Below, one piece after another: positions 10,439 to 20,026 of a stretch of DNA of 64,000 bases. Position 1 is the first letter of the stretch; every line of letters begins with the position of its first letter. Made by a program: the position numbers and the translations under genes. The notes beneath the pieces were generated by a model. It searched no databases, was not told where the DNA came from, and saw only the letters and a program-made list of their open reading frames with translations. The stretch is from Takakia lepidozioides. Lineage: Eukaryota; Streptophyta; Takakiopsida; Takakiales; Takakiaceae. The stretch is from positions 9,734,001 to 9,798,000 of the forward strand of contig CM060733.1 in assembly GCA_030704615.1 (NCBI GenBank), read 5' to 3'.

Positions 10439-11180
10439 CGAGTTTGAGCTTTCATGGGGTTAGCAAACTATTATAGACGGTTTGTTAAGGGATTTAGTGC
10501 CATTGCAAAGGCTCTAACCAAACTGACCAAGGTGGACCAAGAGTGGCAGTGGGACGATGAGCAAGAACAAGTTTTTCAAGAGCTCAAGGCGAGGTTGACC
10601 TCGGCGCCTATCTTGAGACGACCTATCAGGGGGCGTCCTTTTCAGCTGCATACAGATTGGAGCATGGGGCTTGGAGCGGTGCTCACACAGGTGGATGATG
10701 AGGGAAGAGAGTTCGTAGGCTTATGCTAGCCGCTTGAACAACGCTACAGAGACTAAGTATAGCTCATATGAGGGAGAATGCTTAGCTGCAGTGTGGGCCG
10801 TGGCACACTTCAGGTGCTATCTATACGGCAACATCTTCACCCTTGTCACGGATCACCAACCACTTAAGTGGTTGATGGAGTCAGACAAGCTTACGGGGAA
10901 GCTTGCACGGTGGGCACTCATCCTTCAAGAGTATGACTTTCAGGTTGTGCATCGACCGGGTTTGGTCAATCGGGATGTAGATGGGTTGAGTCGCAATCCA
11001 TGCACGAGCCAGCAGGATGACACTGGAGCTCGGTGGCATGGTGAGACGGACGAGGAGATGGGTGCCGGATGGCATGCATCTGCATTTCTGTGTATCTTGG
11101 CAGCGGAAGGCCAGGTTGGACCTGCAACAGGGATGACTGTAGATCAAGTGTCTGAGGACCCTGAGGCCAGCAATGAGCAA
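10439..11180 (+). pseudogene. RNase H domain and connection region
   Basis: Begins with the connection region FMGLANYYRRFVKGFSAI, then the RNase H block FQLHTDWSMGLGAVLTQVD (first catalytic Asp), and in the next frame TKYSSYEGECLAAVWAV (Glu) and LVTDHQPLKWLM (Asp). The end contains FQVVHRPGLVNRDVDGLSR, the usual junction between RNase H and integrase in Ty3/gypsy elements. A stop at 10727 and a frame change to 10734 break the reading. The activity would remove RNA from the RNA-DNA hybrid. Confidence 0.85.
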
Positions 11181-12438
11181 GGTGGCGCCAAAGATATAGA
11201 TGAGGATTTAGCTGTGTTGGACTACCTCCGCACTGGAGACACGGCAGCCACTGTGACTGCCAAGGAGAGGGATCGGATCCTACAACGAGCCAAGAGGTTC
11301 AAGTGGGAGGGGACACACCTGCTTCGAGTGTGGGAGGATGGTCAAGTGAGGATTGTGCCTCACCCAACACAGTGGGCACGGTTAGTGCGGCATGCCTATG
11401 AGGAGTTGGGCATTTTGGGGTGCGACGCACTCATAGTCTACTGCAGGGGCAGTATTGTGGTGTGGTATGCACACAGAGGTGCAACAATTTGTGGCTAGGT
11501 GCATGGTGTGTGACAGGGTGCGTGCTTCATTCAACGCCCCTACTCCACAATTGCATCCTCTTCCGATCATGGGATTGGGCTACAGGTGGAGTCTTGACTT
11601 TGCAGGGCCGTTGTCATTGACCATGCGTCACAACAAGTACGTGTTGGTGATGGTGGAGCACTTTTCCAAGTGGATCGAGTTGGTTCCATTGCCTGATAAG
11701 GCTAGTGAGGGAGCTGCGTATGTATTCTTGGATTGTGTACTTAGCCGATTTGGGTGCTCCAGCTGAGGTACTCACGGACCAAGGGAGAGAGTTTGGGGAG
11801 TTTCAGGCGTTGTGTGACAAGGCCTTGGTAGACCACCGCACCACTCTCGGGATCATCCTGAGGCCGATGGCTTGGCAGAGATGGTTGTTCAGACAGTGAA
11901 GAGGGGTTTGCGCAAGTATGGCTTGCAGAAGGGACACCTAGTAGATTGGGACCTTCAGTTACCTTGGTTAGCCATGGGCTACAGGTTCAGCAAGCAAGCA
12001 TCACTTGCCTCCTTCTCACCATACTTTCTTCTCTTTGGCGAGAGCCGGATTTGTGCATCCATTCGTAGAGAAGCTGCTACAGTTCTCAACCTTGACGATC
12101 CGGACATGTGGGCACGTGCATGTGATCAGCGTGCAGAGTTGTTCAAGAAAGTCATGCCCATGGCTTTCGAGAACCTTGCCATTGCACAACATCGTGATAC
12201 GTTGAGGTATGCTACCATACGTGGTGGGGGCTATCGTCCTGGGGTTCGGAGATTTAACCCTGGTGACTATGTTTATCTGCAGCAGACTGCTCCTACGACC
12301 TTGGATGTGACTGCAGGACGTACTATTTTGAGGGTTCGAGAGGTGTTGCCCTCAGGAGTCCTGATCTTGGAGGGTCGGGATGGCATGATTTGGAAAGACC
12401 ATGTGCATAATTGCGCCATGTCACCTTCCAAATGTTGA
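11181..12438 (+). pseudogene. Integrase (DDE) of the DNMT element
   Basis: Follows RNase H. The zinc-binding region is partly lost, with CMVCDRVRASF at about 11505-11530 as its C-x2-C end. Catalytic residues lie in RWSLDFAGPLS (first Asp, near 11590), VLTDQGREF (second Asp, near 11770) and GLAEMVVQTVKRGL (Glu, near 11870-11910). The C-terminal domain has RRFNPGDYVYLQQ and VLPSGVLILEGRDG. Frame changes occur near 11490, 11750 and 11870. The enzyme would insert the cDNA into chromosomes. Its C-terminus runs into a PHD finger instead of the chromodomain seen in chromoviruses. Confidence 0.85.
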
Positions 12439-12628
12439 TGGAAGGGTTGACCCAAACTTGGCAGTGGTACCTGCAAGTTTGAGGTGCATGTTGTGTGGGT
12501 CTGCTAGAAGGGCAGCCACCATGCTGGTGTGTGATCGATGCTCTAGAGGTTGGCATATGGGATGTTTGACTCCACCTCTTGAGATGGTTCCTGATGGGGA
12601 TTGGTTATGTCCGCATTGCATTGGATAG
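12439..12628 (+). CDS. PHD finger at the integrase C-terminus
   Basis: A compact Cys4-His-Cys3 zinc finger: CMLCG (12487-12501), VCDRCSRGWHMGC (about 12529-12567) and DWLCPHC near 12600-12620, with the conserved Trp two residues before the seventh Cys. PHD fingers bind histone H3 tails, often reading the methylation state of lysine 4. The spacing C-x2-C-x11-C-x2-C-x4-H-x2-C-x14-C-x2-C fits the family. It lies one frame away from the integrase end (stop at 12436), so either a frameshift or a short separate frame joins them. By analogy with integrase chromodomains it could steer integration. A stop follows the last Cys pair at once. Confidence 0.85.
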
Positions 12629-12975
12629 TGGAAGTAGATACAACCATGGAAGGCTAACAAGAAATGCAAAGCCAAGCTACTAGGAGACCTTGAACACACG
12701 AGATCCTGGCTCAAGTTCACAGATTGCAAGACGGCGACTAACGATGGGGCTACTCTTGTACTCGGCCTCTTGGTCTATAGAGTTTGAGTACAATAGGGAC
12801 AGTGATAGAGGACTTAGTACGGCTGTGGCTATTACATCTTGTAGCTATCTGGAATTAGAGGGACCTATCCACCAGCTAGGGGGGCGATTGTGGCAGACTA
12901 CTTTATTGTCCATATATGTGTGGTGTAGTTTGGACAGCGATGTAGTTGTGTAGCGATACGTATACGCACGACAGC
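12629..12975. other. 3' untranslated region with a candidate polypurine tract
   Basis: No gene. AGGGGGGCG at about 12878-12886, followed by TTGTGG, is the best polypurine-tract candidate. It sits ~90 bp before the recognised 3' LTR copy, which suggests the real LTR may start at about 12889 and that the 5' copy has lost this part. Confidence 0.45.
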
Positions 12976-13125
12976 TGTCAAGTTAAATAAACACAGTGTG
13001 AAACTAACTAGAATAAAGCTAGTTATTTGTATTTAACACTTGGATTTAGTTCAAGTGTTAAGTCAGGTGTCAAGTTTAGCTTGACACCTGAACCATCTTA
13101 TCTTCACGAGAGTGTCAGTCGTGTG
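12976..13125 (+). repeat. 3' LTR (or part) of the DNMT element
   Basis: Matches 1278-1427 almost perfectly over 150 bp. It abuts hAT C-terminal coding sequence that starts at 13126. The near-identity of the two copies contrasts with the heavily broken coding region. Confidence 0.75.
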
Positions 13126-13566
13126 CAAAATCTAATGCAAAATCTAGATAAGCATGTCCAATCCCTGAGGCATCATTATTTATCCTTGGAATCCGAGCTT
13201 GCGGACAGTGCCGATGATGCACTTTACAAGCGTCGTTCGATGGTTCGAACGGACTCACATCATGCGACTGGCTTCTTTTAACATGGCAGAGAGAGCTATA
13301 TCCAAGTACCAATGTTTTTCAGATCACCGCAACCATTTCGAGGACATGCCGAATCTGAAAGAGCTCAACATGTTGTCATATGAATGGTTGGATTTGATTG
13401 GAGCTGGAGCAAGAACATTGGCTCCCATTGCAAAGCGTATTCTTGCCCAAGTGTGCTCTGCCTCATCTTGCGAACGCAATTGGAGCAGTTACTCATCTAG
13501 ATTCGCAACAGGTTGAATCTCGCGTGGGCTGACAAATTGGTATATGTGTATACCAATTGCCAATTG
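13126..13566 (+). pseudogene. hAT transposase, C-terminal dimerisation region (broken)
   Basis: Continues the gene begun at 450 after the retroelement. Blocks seen: MVRTDSHHATGFF (near 13240-13280), then in the next frame MAERAISKYQCFSDH, EWLDLIGAGARTLAPIAKR and ILAQVCSASSCERNWSSYS (13438-13500), the hallmark of the hAT C-terminal domain. A further frame change gives IRNRLNLAWADKLVYVYTN (13486-13545), the last conserved block. The stretch expected between TRFVTNSF and this region, some 150-250 residues, is missing, so a deletion accompanied or followed the insertion. Confidence 0.85.
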
Positions 13567-14624
13567 TTACGTGAGAGAGCAGGGGATGATCCTGCAGCAT
13601 GATACGAGAGGAACTTGCATTCCAAAAATTTTGCTTCTGAGGCAGATTCGATGAGTGACGATACTGCGTCTCGGAGGGACTCGGATGCCTCCGATATTGG
13701 AGATGGGTCTAATGATGCTCCCGACAGTGACTATGACCCGTTTACGTTCACAGAGGACGATACATATATCCACCCGACCTTTGATGACATTCTTGACGAA
13801 ATATGTATCGCAGATGAGGTTGAAGCTGTAATTGTGTCCTCCCCAGAACATGGTCTTCAAAATGAAATTGGGGTTGACTCTCACCCCTATTACACGCTGA
13901 AGCCACCGGCAATGGCCAAATGGAGCTCAGGGGTGATAAACTACCACGACCGAGCGACGTACGCAACCATGTTCATACAAACGATGGTGTGGAACCCATT
14001 GTACAGTCAACGGGACGGAAAGATGCCTCACCGATACGACCAGCTCCGCCACAATCCGAAAACCGATCCATCTCCTTATCAACACAGCGGGCATTAAGGA
14101 GCAACATGGTTGAACTGTTTTCAACATGCACACATCATTTTGTTGCATTGGACTGGACGGAAGTTGAAGCCTCGGATGATGACAACCTGTCATTACAATT
14201 CCACCGTAATCGATGTATTGCGCAGCAGATCCGTGGCTCATCACATGCCGGACCATCTAATGTCGGTCCATCTCAGGCACACCCCTCTCCGAGACCTCCT
14301 TCAAGACCACCTTCGAATGCGTCCCAACTCCATAAACGACAGAGATCAATTCAGCCTTTTGTAGGCGATCGGCCCACAAACAGGCCAGATACTGTGGATG
14401 GTATTCAAGACTAGAGTGGGAATCGACCTCAAAGAAAACTAAATGTGGTTCGAGGTTGCTTGCAAGTTCAAAAGCCTGGACATGGGAGGTCGGATAGGAA
14501 GGACGATTCCAGCACTGATCATAACAATGGTGGTGAAGTCCAGGGGGACTCGGATTTTCAACCCATCGGAGCATCAAGAATAGGATCTTCGTCGTCCCGT
14601 CGTCAAAACAGCAGAAGGAATTGA
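13567..14624 (+). pseudogene. Acidic and Ser/Pro-rich tail downstream of the hAT C-terminus
   Basis: Two overlapping plus frames. 13615-14097 is acidic (SDASDIGDGSNDAPDSDYD). 13920-14624 is Ser/Pro-rich (GPSQAHPSPRPPSRPPSN) and ends in SSSSRRQNSRRN after an in-frame stop at 14412. Such disordered tails are common after the dimerisation domain of plant hAT-like proteins. It may be one tail with a frameshift near 13920-14090. No catalytic motif is present. Confidence 0.5.
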
Positions 14625-14889
14625 AGCAAACAACTTTAGGCATCCAGTAGCACATTTTTGTGGACATGTTTACGTTTTTCTGTAGTGAAGCAATATTTGT
14701 GTGTTCATTGTCATTATGAGTATTTGTATTGGTGTTCTGTATGTCTTGGTAAAAACAAAAATGTTGCTCATGTGTATACCACCCAAAATGTCCTCATGAT
14801 TGTGTTTGATGTTTTGTTTTTGTAATGAGAAACAACTGTGTCAATGCGTACAACTCTGCATAAATTTGTCGATTGTGGGTTGTAGGTGT
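14625..14889. other. AT-rich spacer, no gene seen
   Basis: T-rich sequence between the hAT tail and the palindrome array. It probably belongs to the 3' untranslated part of the same element. Confidence 0.3.
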
Positions 14890-15475
14890 CATGGCGATCG
14901 CATCGATTGTTTTTTTTTTTTGAAGATGGAACGACCGCCAATCTGGCGGTCGCTTCCAATATTTTTATTATATTAAGAGAATCGGCGGTCCCTTGCAATT
15001 ATATTATTATTTAAATAGAGCGACCGCTAGTGGCGCTCGCTTCCATTTAATTTGTTTTTTAAATGAAGCGGTCACTTTTCGTTTTTATTTTTTGTAAACG
15101 TAGCGACCGCCATTACTCGCGGTCGCTTTTATTTCTTATGTTTCTGGCGGTCGTTTTTATTTTATTCTCTTTGTAGATGCAGTGACCGCCAATACTGACG
15201 GTCGTTTTTATTTTTTATATTTCTACATAGAGAGACCGAAATTACTGGCGGTCATTTTTGGCTTGTTTAGTTTTGTAAATTCATCCAACGCCATTACTGG
15301 CGGTCGCTTTTATTTATTTATTTATAAATAGAGCGACCGCCTTTAATGCCGGTCGCTTTGTTTTTTATTTTTATAAATAAAGCGGGCGGTCGCTTTCATT
15401 TTTTATTTTTTTAAATAGAGCGACCGCCACTATTGGTGACCAGTAATGGCGGTCGCTTTTATTTTTATTTAAATC
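14890..15475. repeat. GCGACCGCC palindrome array
   Basis: At least ten units with the word GCGACCGCC and, a short AT-rich spacer away, its inverse GGCGGTCGC. An example is GAGCGACCGCC..TGGCGGTCGCTTTT at 15419-15461. Each pair can form a GC-rich stem of 10-20 bp separated by T/A-rich linkers, so a transcript or single strand would fold into a string of small hairpins. The pattern resembles subterminal transposase-binding arrays of CACTA elements. The same words recur at 26280-27190 and, as GCGACGCC, at 177-450. Confidence 0.75.
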
Positions 15476-15476
15476 T

Positions 15477-16055
15477 CAATGCGAACGAAAATCATTTGGA
15501 TGGGCAACCCTCCGTTGGCCCATTTCGTTCAATGGGTGCATTGGCCATTTACCCATGACAGGATTTCTTTATCGCAATGAATAAAATTGGATGACACGTG
15601 AACGTCTCATGGGCCCATTGAACGAATTTCGATTGATCTCATATTACTCTCGGACCTGTGACATGGTACATTGGACATACTGGCCAAGTCTCGAAGCGAA
15701 CGAAAATCATTTGGATGGGCAATCCTCCGTTGGCCCATTGGACAAATTTCGTTTCATCTCATATTACTCTGGGACCTCTTACATGGTACATTACACACAC
15801 TGGCAAAGTCTCAAAGTGAACCAAAATCAATTTGGATGGGCAACCATCCGTTCAGCCATCGAATGAATTTCGTTTCATCTCATATTCGTCTGGGACCTAA
15901 TACATGGTATGTTGAACATAGTGGCAAAGTTTGAAAGCAAAAAAAAATCATTTGGATGGTCAACCATTCGACCGCCTATTGAATGAATTTTGTTTCGTCT
16001 CATATTAGACAGGGACCTGTTACATGGTATGCATTTTAAAGCTTTTTTTGTAGTG
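15477..16055. repeat. About four ~115-125-bp tandem repeats ending in a CACTA-like terminus
   Basis: Units contain GCGAACGAAAATCATTTGG, a GGCCCATTGAA..GAATTTCG segment, CATCTCATATTACTCTGGG and TTACATGGTACATT. Starts lie near 15477, 15693, 15810 and 15930, with a diverged or partial unit around 15600. The block closes with TTTTTTTGTAGTG at 16043-16055, whose reverse complement starts CACTACAAA. It lies just inside that terminus, after the palindrome array, as subterminal repeats do. Confidence 0.65.
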
Positions 16056-16335
16056 TCTCCTACCTCATAATGCAGTGCTTCTCTATATCCACTTTATCCA
16101 ATCTGTCGATGTTCTCTACCTGGAACATATCCACACATATCCATATAAATCCTTTAATAGTCAAATGACCATCGCAACTTTTGCAAGCCTCATCATCAAC
16201 TTCAAGTTGGGATGGTCATTTAGGTTTTTAAGTATTTCTATACACATGTGTGGATCTGTTCTAGATGGAGAACATCAACATTGGAAAAATAAGAGCTGGA
16301 GAAGCACCGCATTACGAAGCAAGAGACATTACAGA
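16048..16335. repeat. Long imperfect hairpin 1 (~290 nt)
   Basis: Left arm 16048-16180 and right arm 16204-16335 are imperfect inverted copies with a 23-nt loop. Matching pieces include ATAATGCAGTGCTTCTC against GTAATGCGGTGCTTCTCC (reverse complement of the right arm), GATCCACACAT against CATATCCACACAT, and AAATGACCATC in both. The arms pair over about 130 nt with scattered mismatches. Such a shape fits a young microRNA or siRNA precursor born by inverted duplication, or a fold-back MITE. No protein motif was found in the arms. Confidence 0.65.
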
Positions 16336-16511
16336 AGACCTCAGCATCTTGATCATTTGGCATGATGAATCATTTCGTTCATCACTTGAAGCACTTCTGA
16401 AATGATCTCATGCTTGTTGGTGGAAGCTAACGCGTGCTCGCGTGCCAATCATGCGTCCTCCTAGGCCACATTGATCTCGTACTAGTCGAAGACTCCCTCA
16501 GACCACACGAA

Positions 16512-16579
16512 ACGGTTCATGTGATACATTTTCACAAATGCGATGTGATACATTTGTGAAATGATATCACATCAACCGT
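16512..16579. repeat. Short near-perfect hairpin
   Basis: Arms of 29 nt, 16512-16540 and 16551-16579, are nearly perfect inverted copies (ACGGTTCATGTGATAC against ACGGTTGATGTGATAT in the reverse complement) around a 10-nt loop. A weaker inverted pair, GCATGATGAATCATTTC with GAAATGATCTCATGC, lies about 100 nt upstream. Confidence 0.7.
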
Positions 16580-16650
16580 TTAATGTGACCAATGCACCTC
16601 TTCCGCACTATGGCGGAAATGTTCGTCACTTCATGACACAAACACAAATA

Positions 16651-16754
16651 ATATGTGCAAACAATATCAAGAATCATATGTATCGCAAAGTGTTTGATAT
16701 CGCCGATGTTCATGTAGCTGATTTTTGTAGGAATCATTTTGCTACTCCCATGCC
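16651..16754. repeat. Left arm of long hairpin 2, cut by chromovirus copy A
   Basis: The stretch CATATGTATCGCAAAGTGTT through GCTACTCCCATGCC matches, in inverted form, the block at about 23510-23620 (reverse complement CATATTTATTGCAAGGTGTT ... GCTATTCCCATGCC). The arm continues after the retroelement at 23351-23410. Removing the element restores one hairpin with arms of about 165 nt. One strand of both arms reads as similar peptide (KVFDIADVHVADF against KVFDVIVVHLALF), so the arms may descend from a duplicated coding exon. Confidence 0.65.
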
Positions 16755-17335
16755 TGTCAAGGACGAGAGCATGACTTAACACAAATAAGAGATCAGACTA
16801 GAGGTACAAGACTAGACAAGAAGTCAAGGTCGGCGTGGCCGAATGCATGATGGGTATACACGAACTTGACTTGGATATTAGAATGCTGGAGACTGGACTG
16901 GAGTACTAGATATTGGAAACTGGACTAGAGTACTGGGACTGGAAACAAGAGTAGCTTGAACTTGTGTTGGCGAGACTGAAGAGTGTCCAGTCTCGTCTCC
17001 TATATATACTGACTACTAAGAAGCTTCCCTATGAAGCTTCCCCTATAGAGGTTGCTTGCTGGAGAAGTTTCCAAGATTAAACAAAGGTTTCTTGATGGAG
17101 AAGCTTCTTTAAACAAATGGGTATCTTGATGGAGAAGTTTCCTCCAAAGGAAACTTCTTGAGCAGTTTCCCAAGTTACTCTTGATAATTTGGTAAACTCC
17201 TGGTAACTTGGTAAATAATGGTAAATCATGGTAGCTGGTAAATCACGGTAAGTCATTGTAACTTTTGGTAACATGGTAACTTGATAACTTTTGATATTTA
17301 CTCCTGGTAAGTTCTTCTGGGCTATGTCCGAGACA
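16755..17335 (-). repeat. 3' LTR of copy A
   Basis: Plus-strand sequence begins TGTCAAGGACGAGAGCATGA and ends GGGCTATGTCCGAGACA, so on the element strand it runs TGTC..GACA. Repeated GAAGCTTC and GAAGTTTC words and a TATATA box (about 17009-17020) are present. It is 581 bp, shorter than the other LTRs of the family (625-654 bp). Confidence 0.88.
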
Positions 17336-17352
17336 TCACCCCTTCCTCTAGC

Positions 17353-18435
17353 GCCAAGTTCCTCGAGGAGCGGTAAAATCTGGGACTTGCTTAGAGTTGG
17401 AAAAAATCCAAAATCCGGCGAATGGTACTTGCCAAGTATTCGGCTTTTCGTTCTTGACTCAAATGATTTATAGGTCCCTACAACCATCGATAGTGTCCAA
17501 CACCTTGAACTTGGGACCACGCAGTGATTTGAGCATTCTGATTTTTGAAGCTGCCTTCAAACATGATTTCGCCAAGTTCCTCGAGGAGCGGTAAAATGGG
17601 ACTGCTTAGAGTTGGAAAAAATCCAAAATCCGGCGAATGGTACTTGCCAAGTATTCGGCTCTTCGTTCTTGACTCAAATGATTTATAGGTCCCTACAACC
17701 ATCAATAGTGTCCAACACCTTGAACTTGGGACCACGCAGTGATTTGAGCATTCTGATTTTTGAAGCTGCCTTCAAACATGATTTCGCCAAGTTCCTCGAG
17801 GAGCGGTAAAATCTGGGACTTGCTTAGAGTTGGAAAAAATCCAAAATCCGGCGAATGGTACTTGCCAAGTATTCGGCTCTTCGTTCTTGACTCAAATGAT
17901 TTATAGGTCCCTACAACCATCGATAGTGTCCAACACCTTGAACTTGGGACCACGCAGTGATTTGAGCATTCTGATTTTTGAAGCTGCCTTCAAACATGAT
18001 TTTGCCAAGTTCCTCGAGGAGCGGTAAAATCTGGGACTTGCTTAGAGTTGGAAAAAATCCAAAATCCGGCGAATGGTACTTGCCAAGTATTCGGCTCTTC
18101 GTTCTTGACTCAAATGATTTATAGGTCCCTACAACCATCGATAGTGTCCAACACCTTGAACTTGGGACCACGCAGTGATTTGAGCATTCTGATTTTTGCA
18201 GGCCTTCAAACATGATTTCGCCAAGTTTCCTCGAGAGCGGTTAAAATCTGGGACTTGCTTAGTTGGAAAAAAAAAATCCGGCTGAATGATACTTGCCAAG
18301 TATTCGGCTCTTCGTTCTTGACTCAAATGATTTATAGGTCCCTACAACCATCGATAGTGTCCAACACCTTGAACTTGGGACCACGCAGTGATTTGAGCAT
18401 TTTGATTTTTGAAGCTGCCTTCAAACATGATTTCG
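17353..18435 (-). repeat. Five tandem copies of a ~217-bp unit in the 3' region of copy A
   Basis: Unit starts (word GCCAAGTTCCTCGAG) lie at 17353, 17571, 17786, 18004 and 18220; lengths are 218, 215, 218, 216 and about 214 bp. The first four are nearly identical; the fifth is more diverged. Copy B has a single unit at about 51120-51345. The unit is not a multiple of three, so it is not a clean coding expansion. It sits between the pol C-terminus and the 3' LTR. Confidence 0.9.
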
Positions 18436-18892
18436 TTGCCCTCTGGGTCCGAAGCCTCAACCTCCAACAGAATTATCAGACTTCGAGTAGGCTCCACTTG
18501 CCTTAGTACGGGGTCCAGATGAGGAAGTACGCGTCGCATTGGTGGCCCATCGTCTCGAAAGCGTCGGCGTGATGTTGAAGGTTGTGAGAGTCGGAACGGC
18601 TGATCTGATAACTGGGTAAGCAACAACTCGAATGTATCTGGATTCTGTGACTCCATACTGCCAATACAAGATGCAAGAGTGCTGAAAGTGTAGCTATATA
18701 TACTGATGTGTGGTGCTTCTCCCTCCTTAACGTGTAGCAGATACATTGAATGTGGAGTCTTCACCTTGAAGCTAACTTGGTTGACATCATCGTTGTGACG
18801 TCTTATTGACGTGTAGCTCGGGGCTTAGCTGGATATCGTTGATGAAACTCTTGGACTTTGTCAGATGCATTGGCGAGGTTGAATGAAGGTTC
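18436..18892 (-). pseudogene. C-terminal tail frame of copy A, downstream of the chromodomain
   Basis: Minus-strand frame with SMYLLHVKEGEAPHISIY and SQPSTSRRRFRDDGPP. The same tail occurs in copy B (50787-51095), so it is a family feature, perhaps the Pol C-terminus or a small separate protein. Function unknown. Confidence 0.5.
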
Positions 18893-20026
18893 TCACGTTC
18901 GTTCGCTGATGTCGTAGCCTTTCAAATGTACGAAATACTCAAGACGTTTATACTTGATGTGAGAGTCTAGGCCTTCGTCGACTTCATACTCAATTTCTTG
19001 ATTGACTTCGATTGGTGGAGGTGGTACGGAGACTCTCCCTGGAATATTCGATGGATGATACAACTCCAATAATGAAACATGAAAGACTGGATGGATGCGC
19101 ATACTTCGTGGGAGTTCAAGCCAAAAACTGACCGGATTTATTTGTCGAATAATTTTGAATGATCCCAAGCGTTGATAATCCAATTTCCTTGATGGTCGCG
19201 AGGTTTGTATGTACAGTCGAAGAAGCCACATACAATCTCCGACCTTGAATTGGGGTTGGAATTGATGACGTGTATCTGCATACTCCTTGTATTGTTTTTA
19301 AGCTTCTGCGAGGTGGAATGTAAACTCCTTGTGAATCGTAGCGAGATGAGTAGCAAGGTTTCCTACAGCATGGCTTGCACCAGTCTTCATGTGGAAAGGG
19401 TTTGCTCGAGGATGATGTCCATAATTGGAGAAAAATGGAGTTTGCTTGGTCGAAGAGTGTATAGTGTTGTTGTAGGCAAACTCAACCAATGACAGAAGGT
19501 CCGTCCAATTATCTTGGTGATAATTTATCGTACATCGAAGATACTGCTCCAAAATCTGGTTTACACGTTCGGTTTGACCATCAGTCTGTGGATGATTAAA
19601 TGTAGAGAGGTTGATCTTAGTATCCAATATGTGAAATAATACATTCCAAAAATTTGATATGAACAGTGGTCCTCGATCAGATACGATGTCTTTCGGGAGT
19701 CCATGAATGTGGTAGATATTATTAAGGAAGAGTCTTGCAGTTCCCTCGTCGGTAACCGTCTTATTACATGGAATGAAATGTGTCATCTTCGTAAAACGAT
19801 CCACAATAACAAGGATTGAATCGGTGGTCTTGGAAATTGGAAGGTCGGTAATAAAGTCCATAGACACGGACGACCATGGACCCTTGGGAATGGGTAATGG
19901 TTGAAAAAGGCCGTAAGGTCGATGTCGTGGTCCCTTCGCTCTAGCACACGTGTCGCAAGATTTTATAAATTCTTTCACAAGTTTCCACATCTGCGGCCAC
20001 CAGTAGTCCCTGGATATCAATTCCAT
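18893..20026 (-). pseudogene. Integrase and chromodomain of copy A
   Basis: The frame 20026-19298 gives the integrase: CDTCARAKGPRHRPYG (end of the zinc domain), SVSMDFITDLP (Asp), DIVSDRGPLFISNFW (Asp) and HPQTDGQTERVNQ (Glu), then FAYNNTIHSSTKQTPFFSNY. The next frame, 19231-18893, carries [19 protein letters not shown] and a chromodomain beginning [19 protein letters not shown] and continuing EYFVHLKGYDISERT, with the aromatic residues that hold methyl-lysine. In this element class the chromodomain is thought to guide integration to heterochromatin. Copy B has lost the core of this domain. Confidence 0.9.

Larger units (their letters stand above)
1278..13125 (+). mobile_element. Ty3/gypsy LTR element carrying a DNMT3-like and a PHD domain
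   Basis: A plus-strand element of about 11.8 kb bounded by two 150-bp repeats that differ at about one base. Order inside: long leader with an antisense frame (2061-3569), a forward frame of unknown function (4118-4788), gag with two CCHC knuckles, retropepsin, DNA methyltransferase, RT, RNase H, integrase and PHD finger. Protease-RT-RNase H-integrase is the Ty3/gypsy order. It sits inside a hAT transposase gene. No target-site duplication is visible (TCTTT before, CAAAA after) and a stretch of hAT sequence is missing, so at least one boundary has suffered a deletion. Many in-frame stops and frameshifts show it is an old, inactive copy. Confidence 0.88.

Noticed and set aside
14890-15475. CRISPR-like array
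   Set aside because: Repeats are palindromic with short AT linkers, not constant repeats with unique spacers, and the DNA is eukaryotic.
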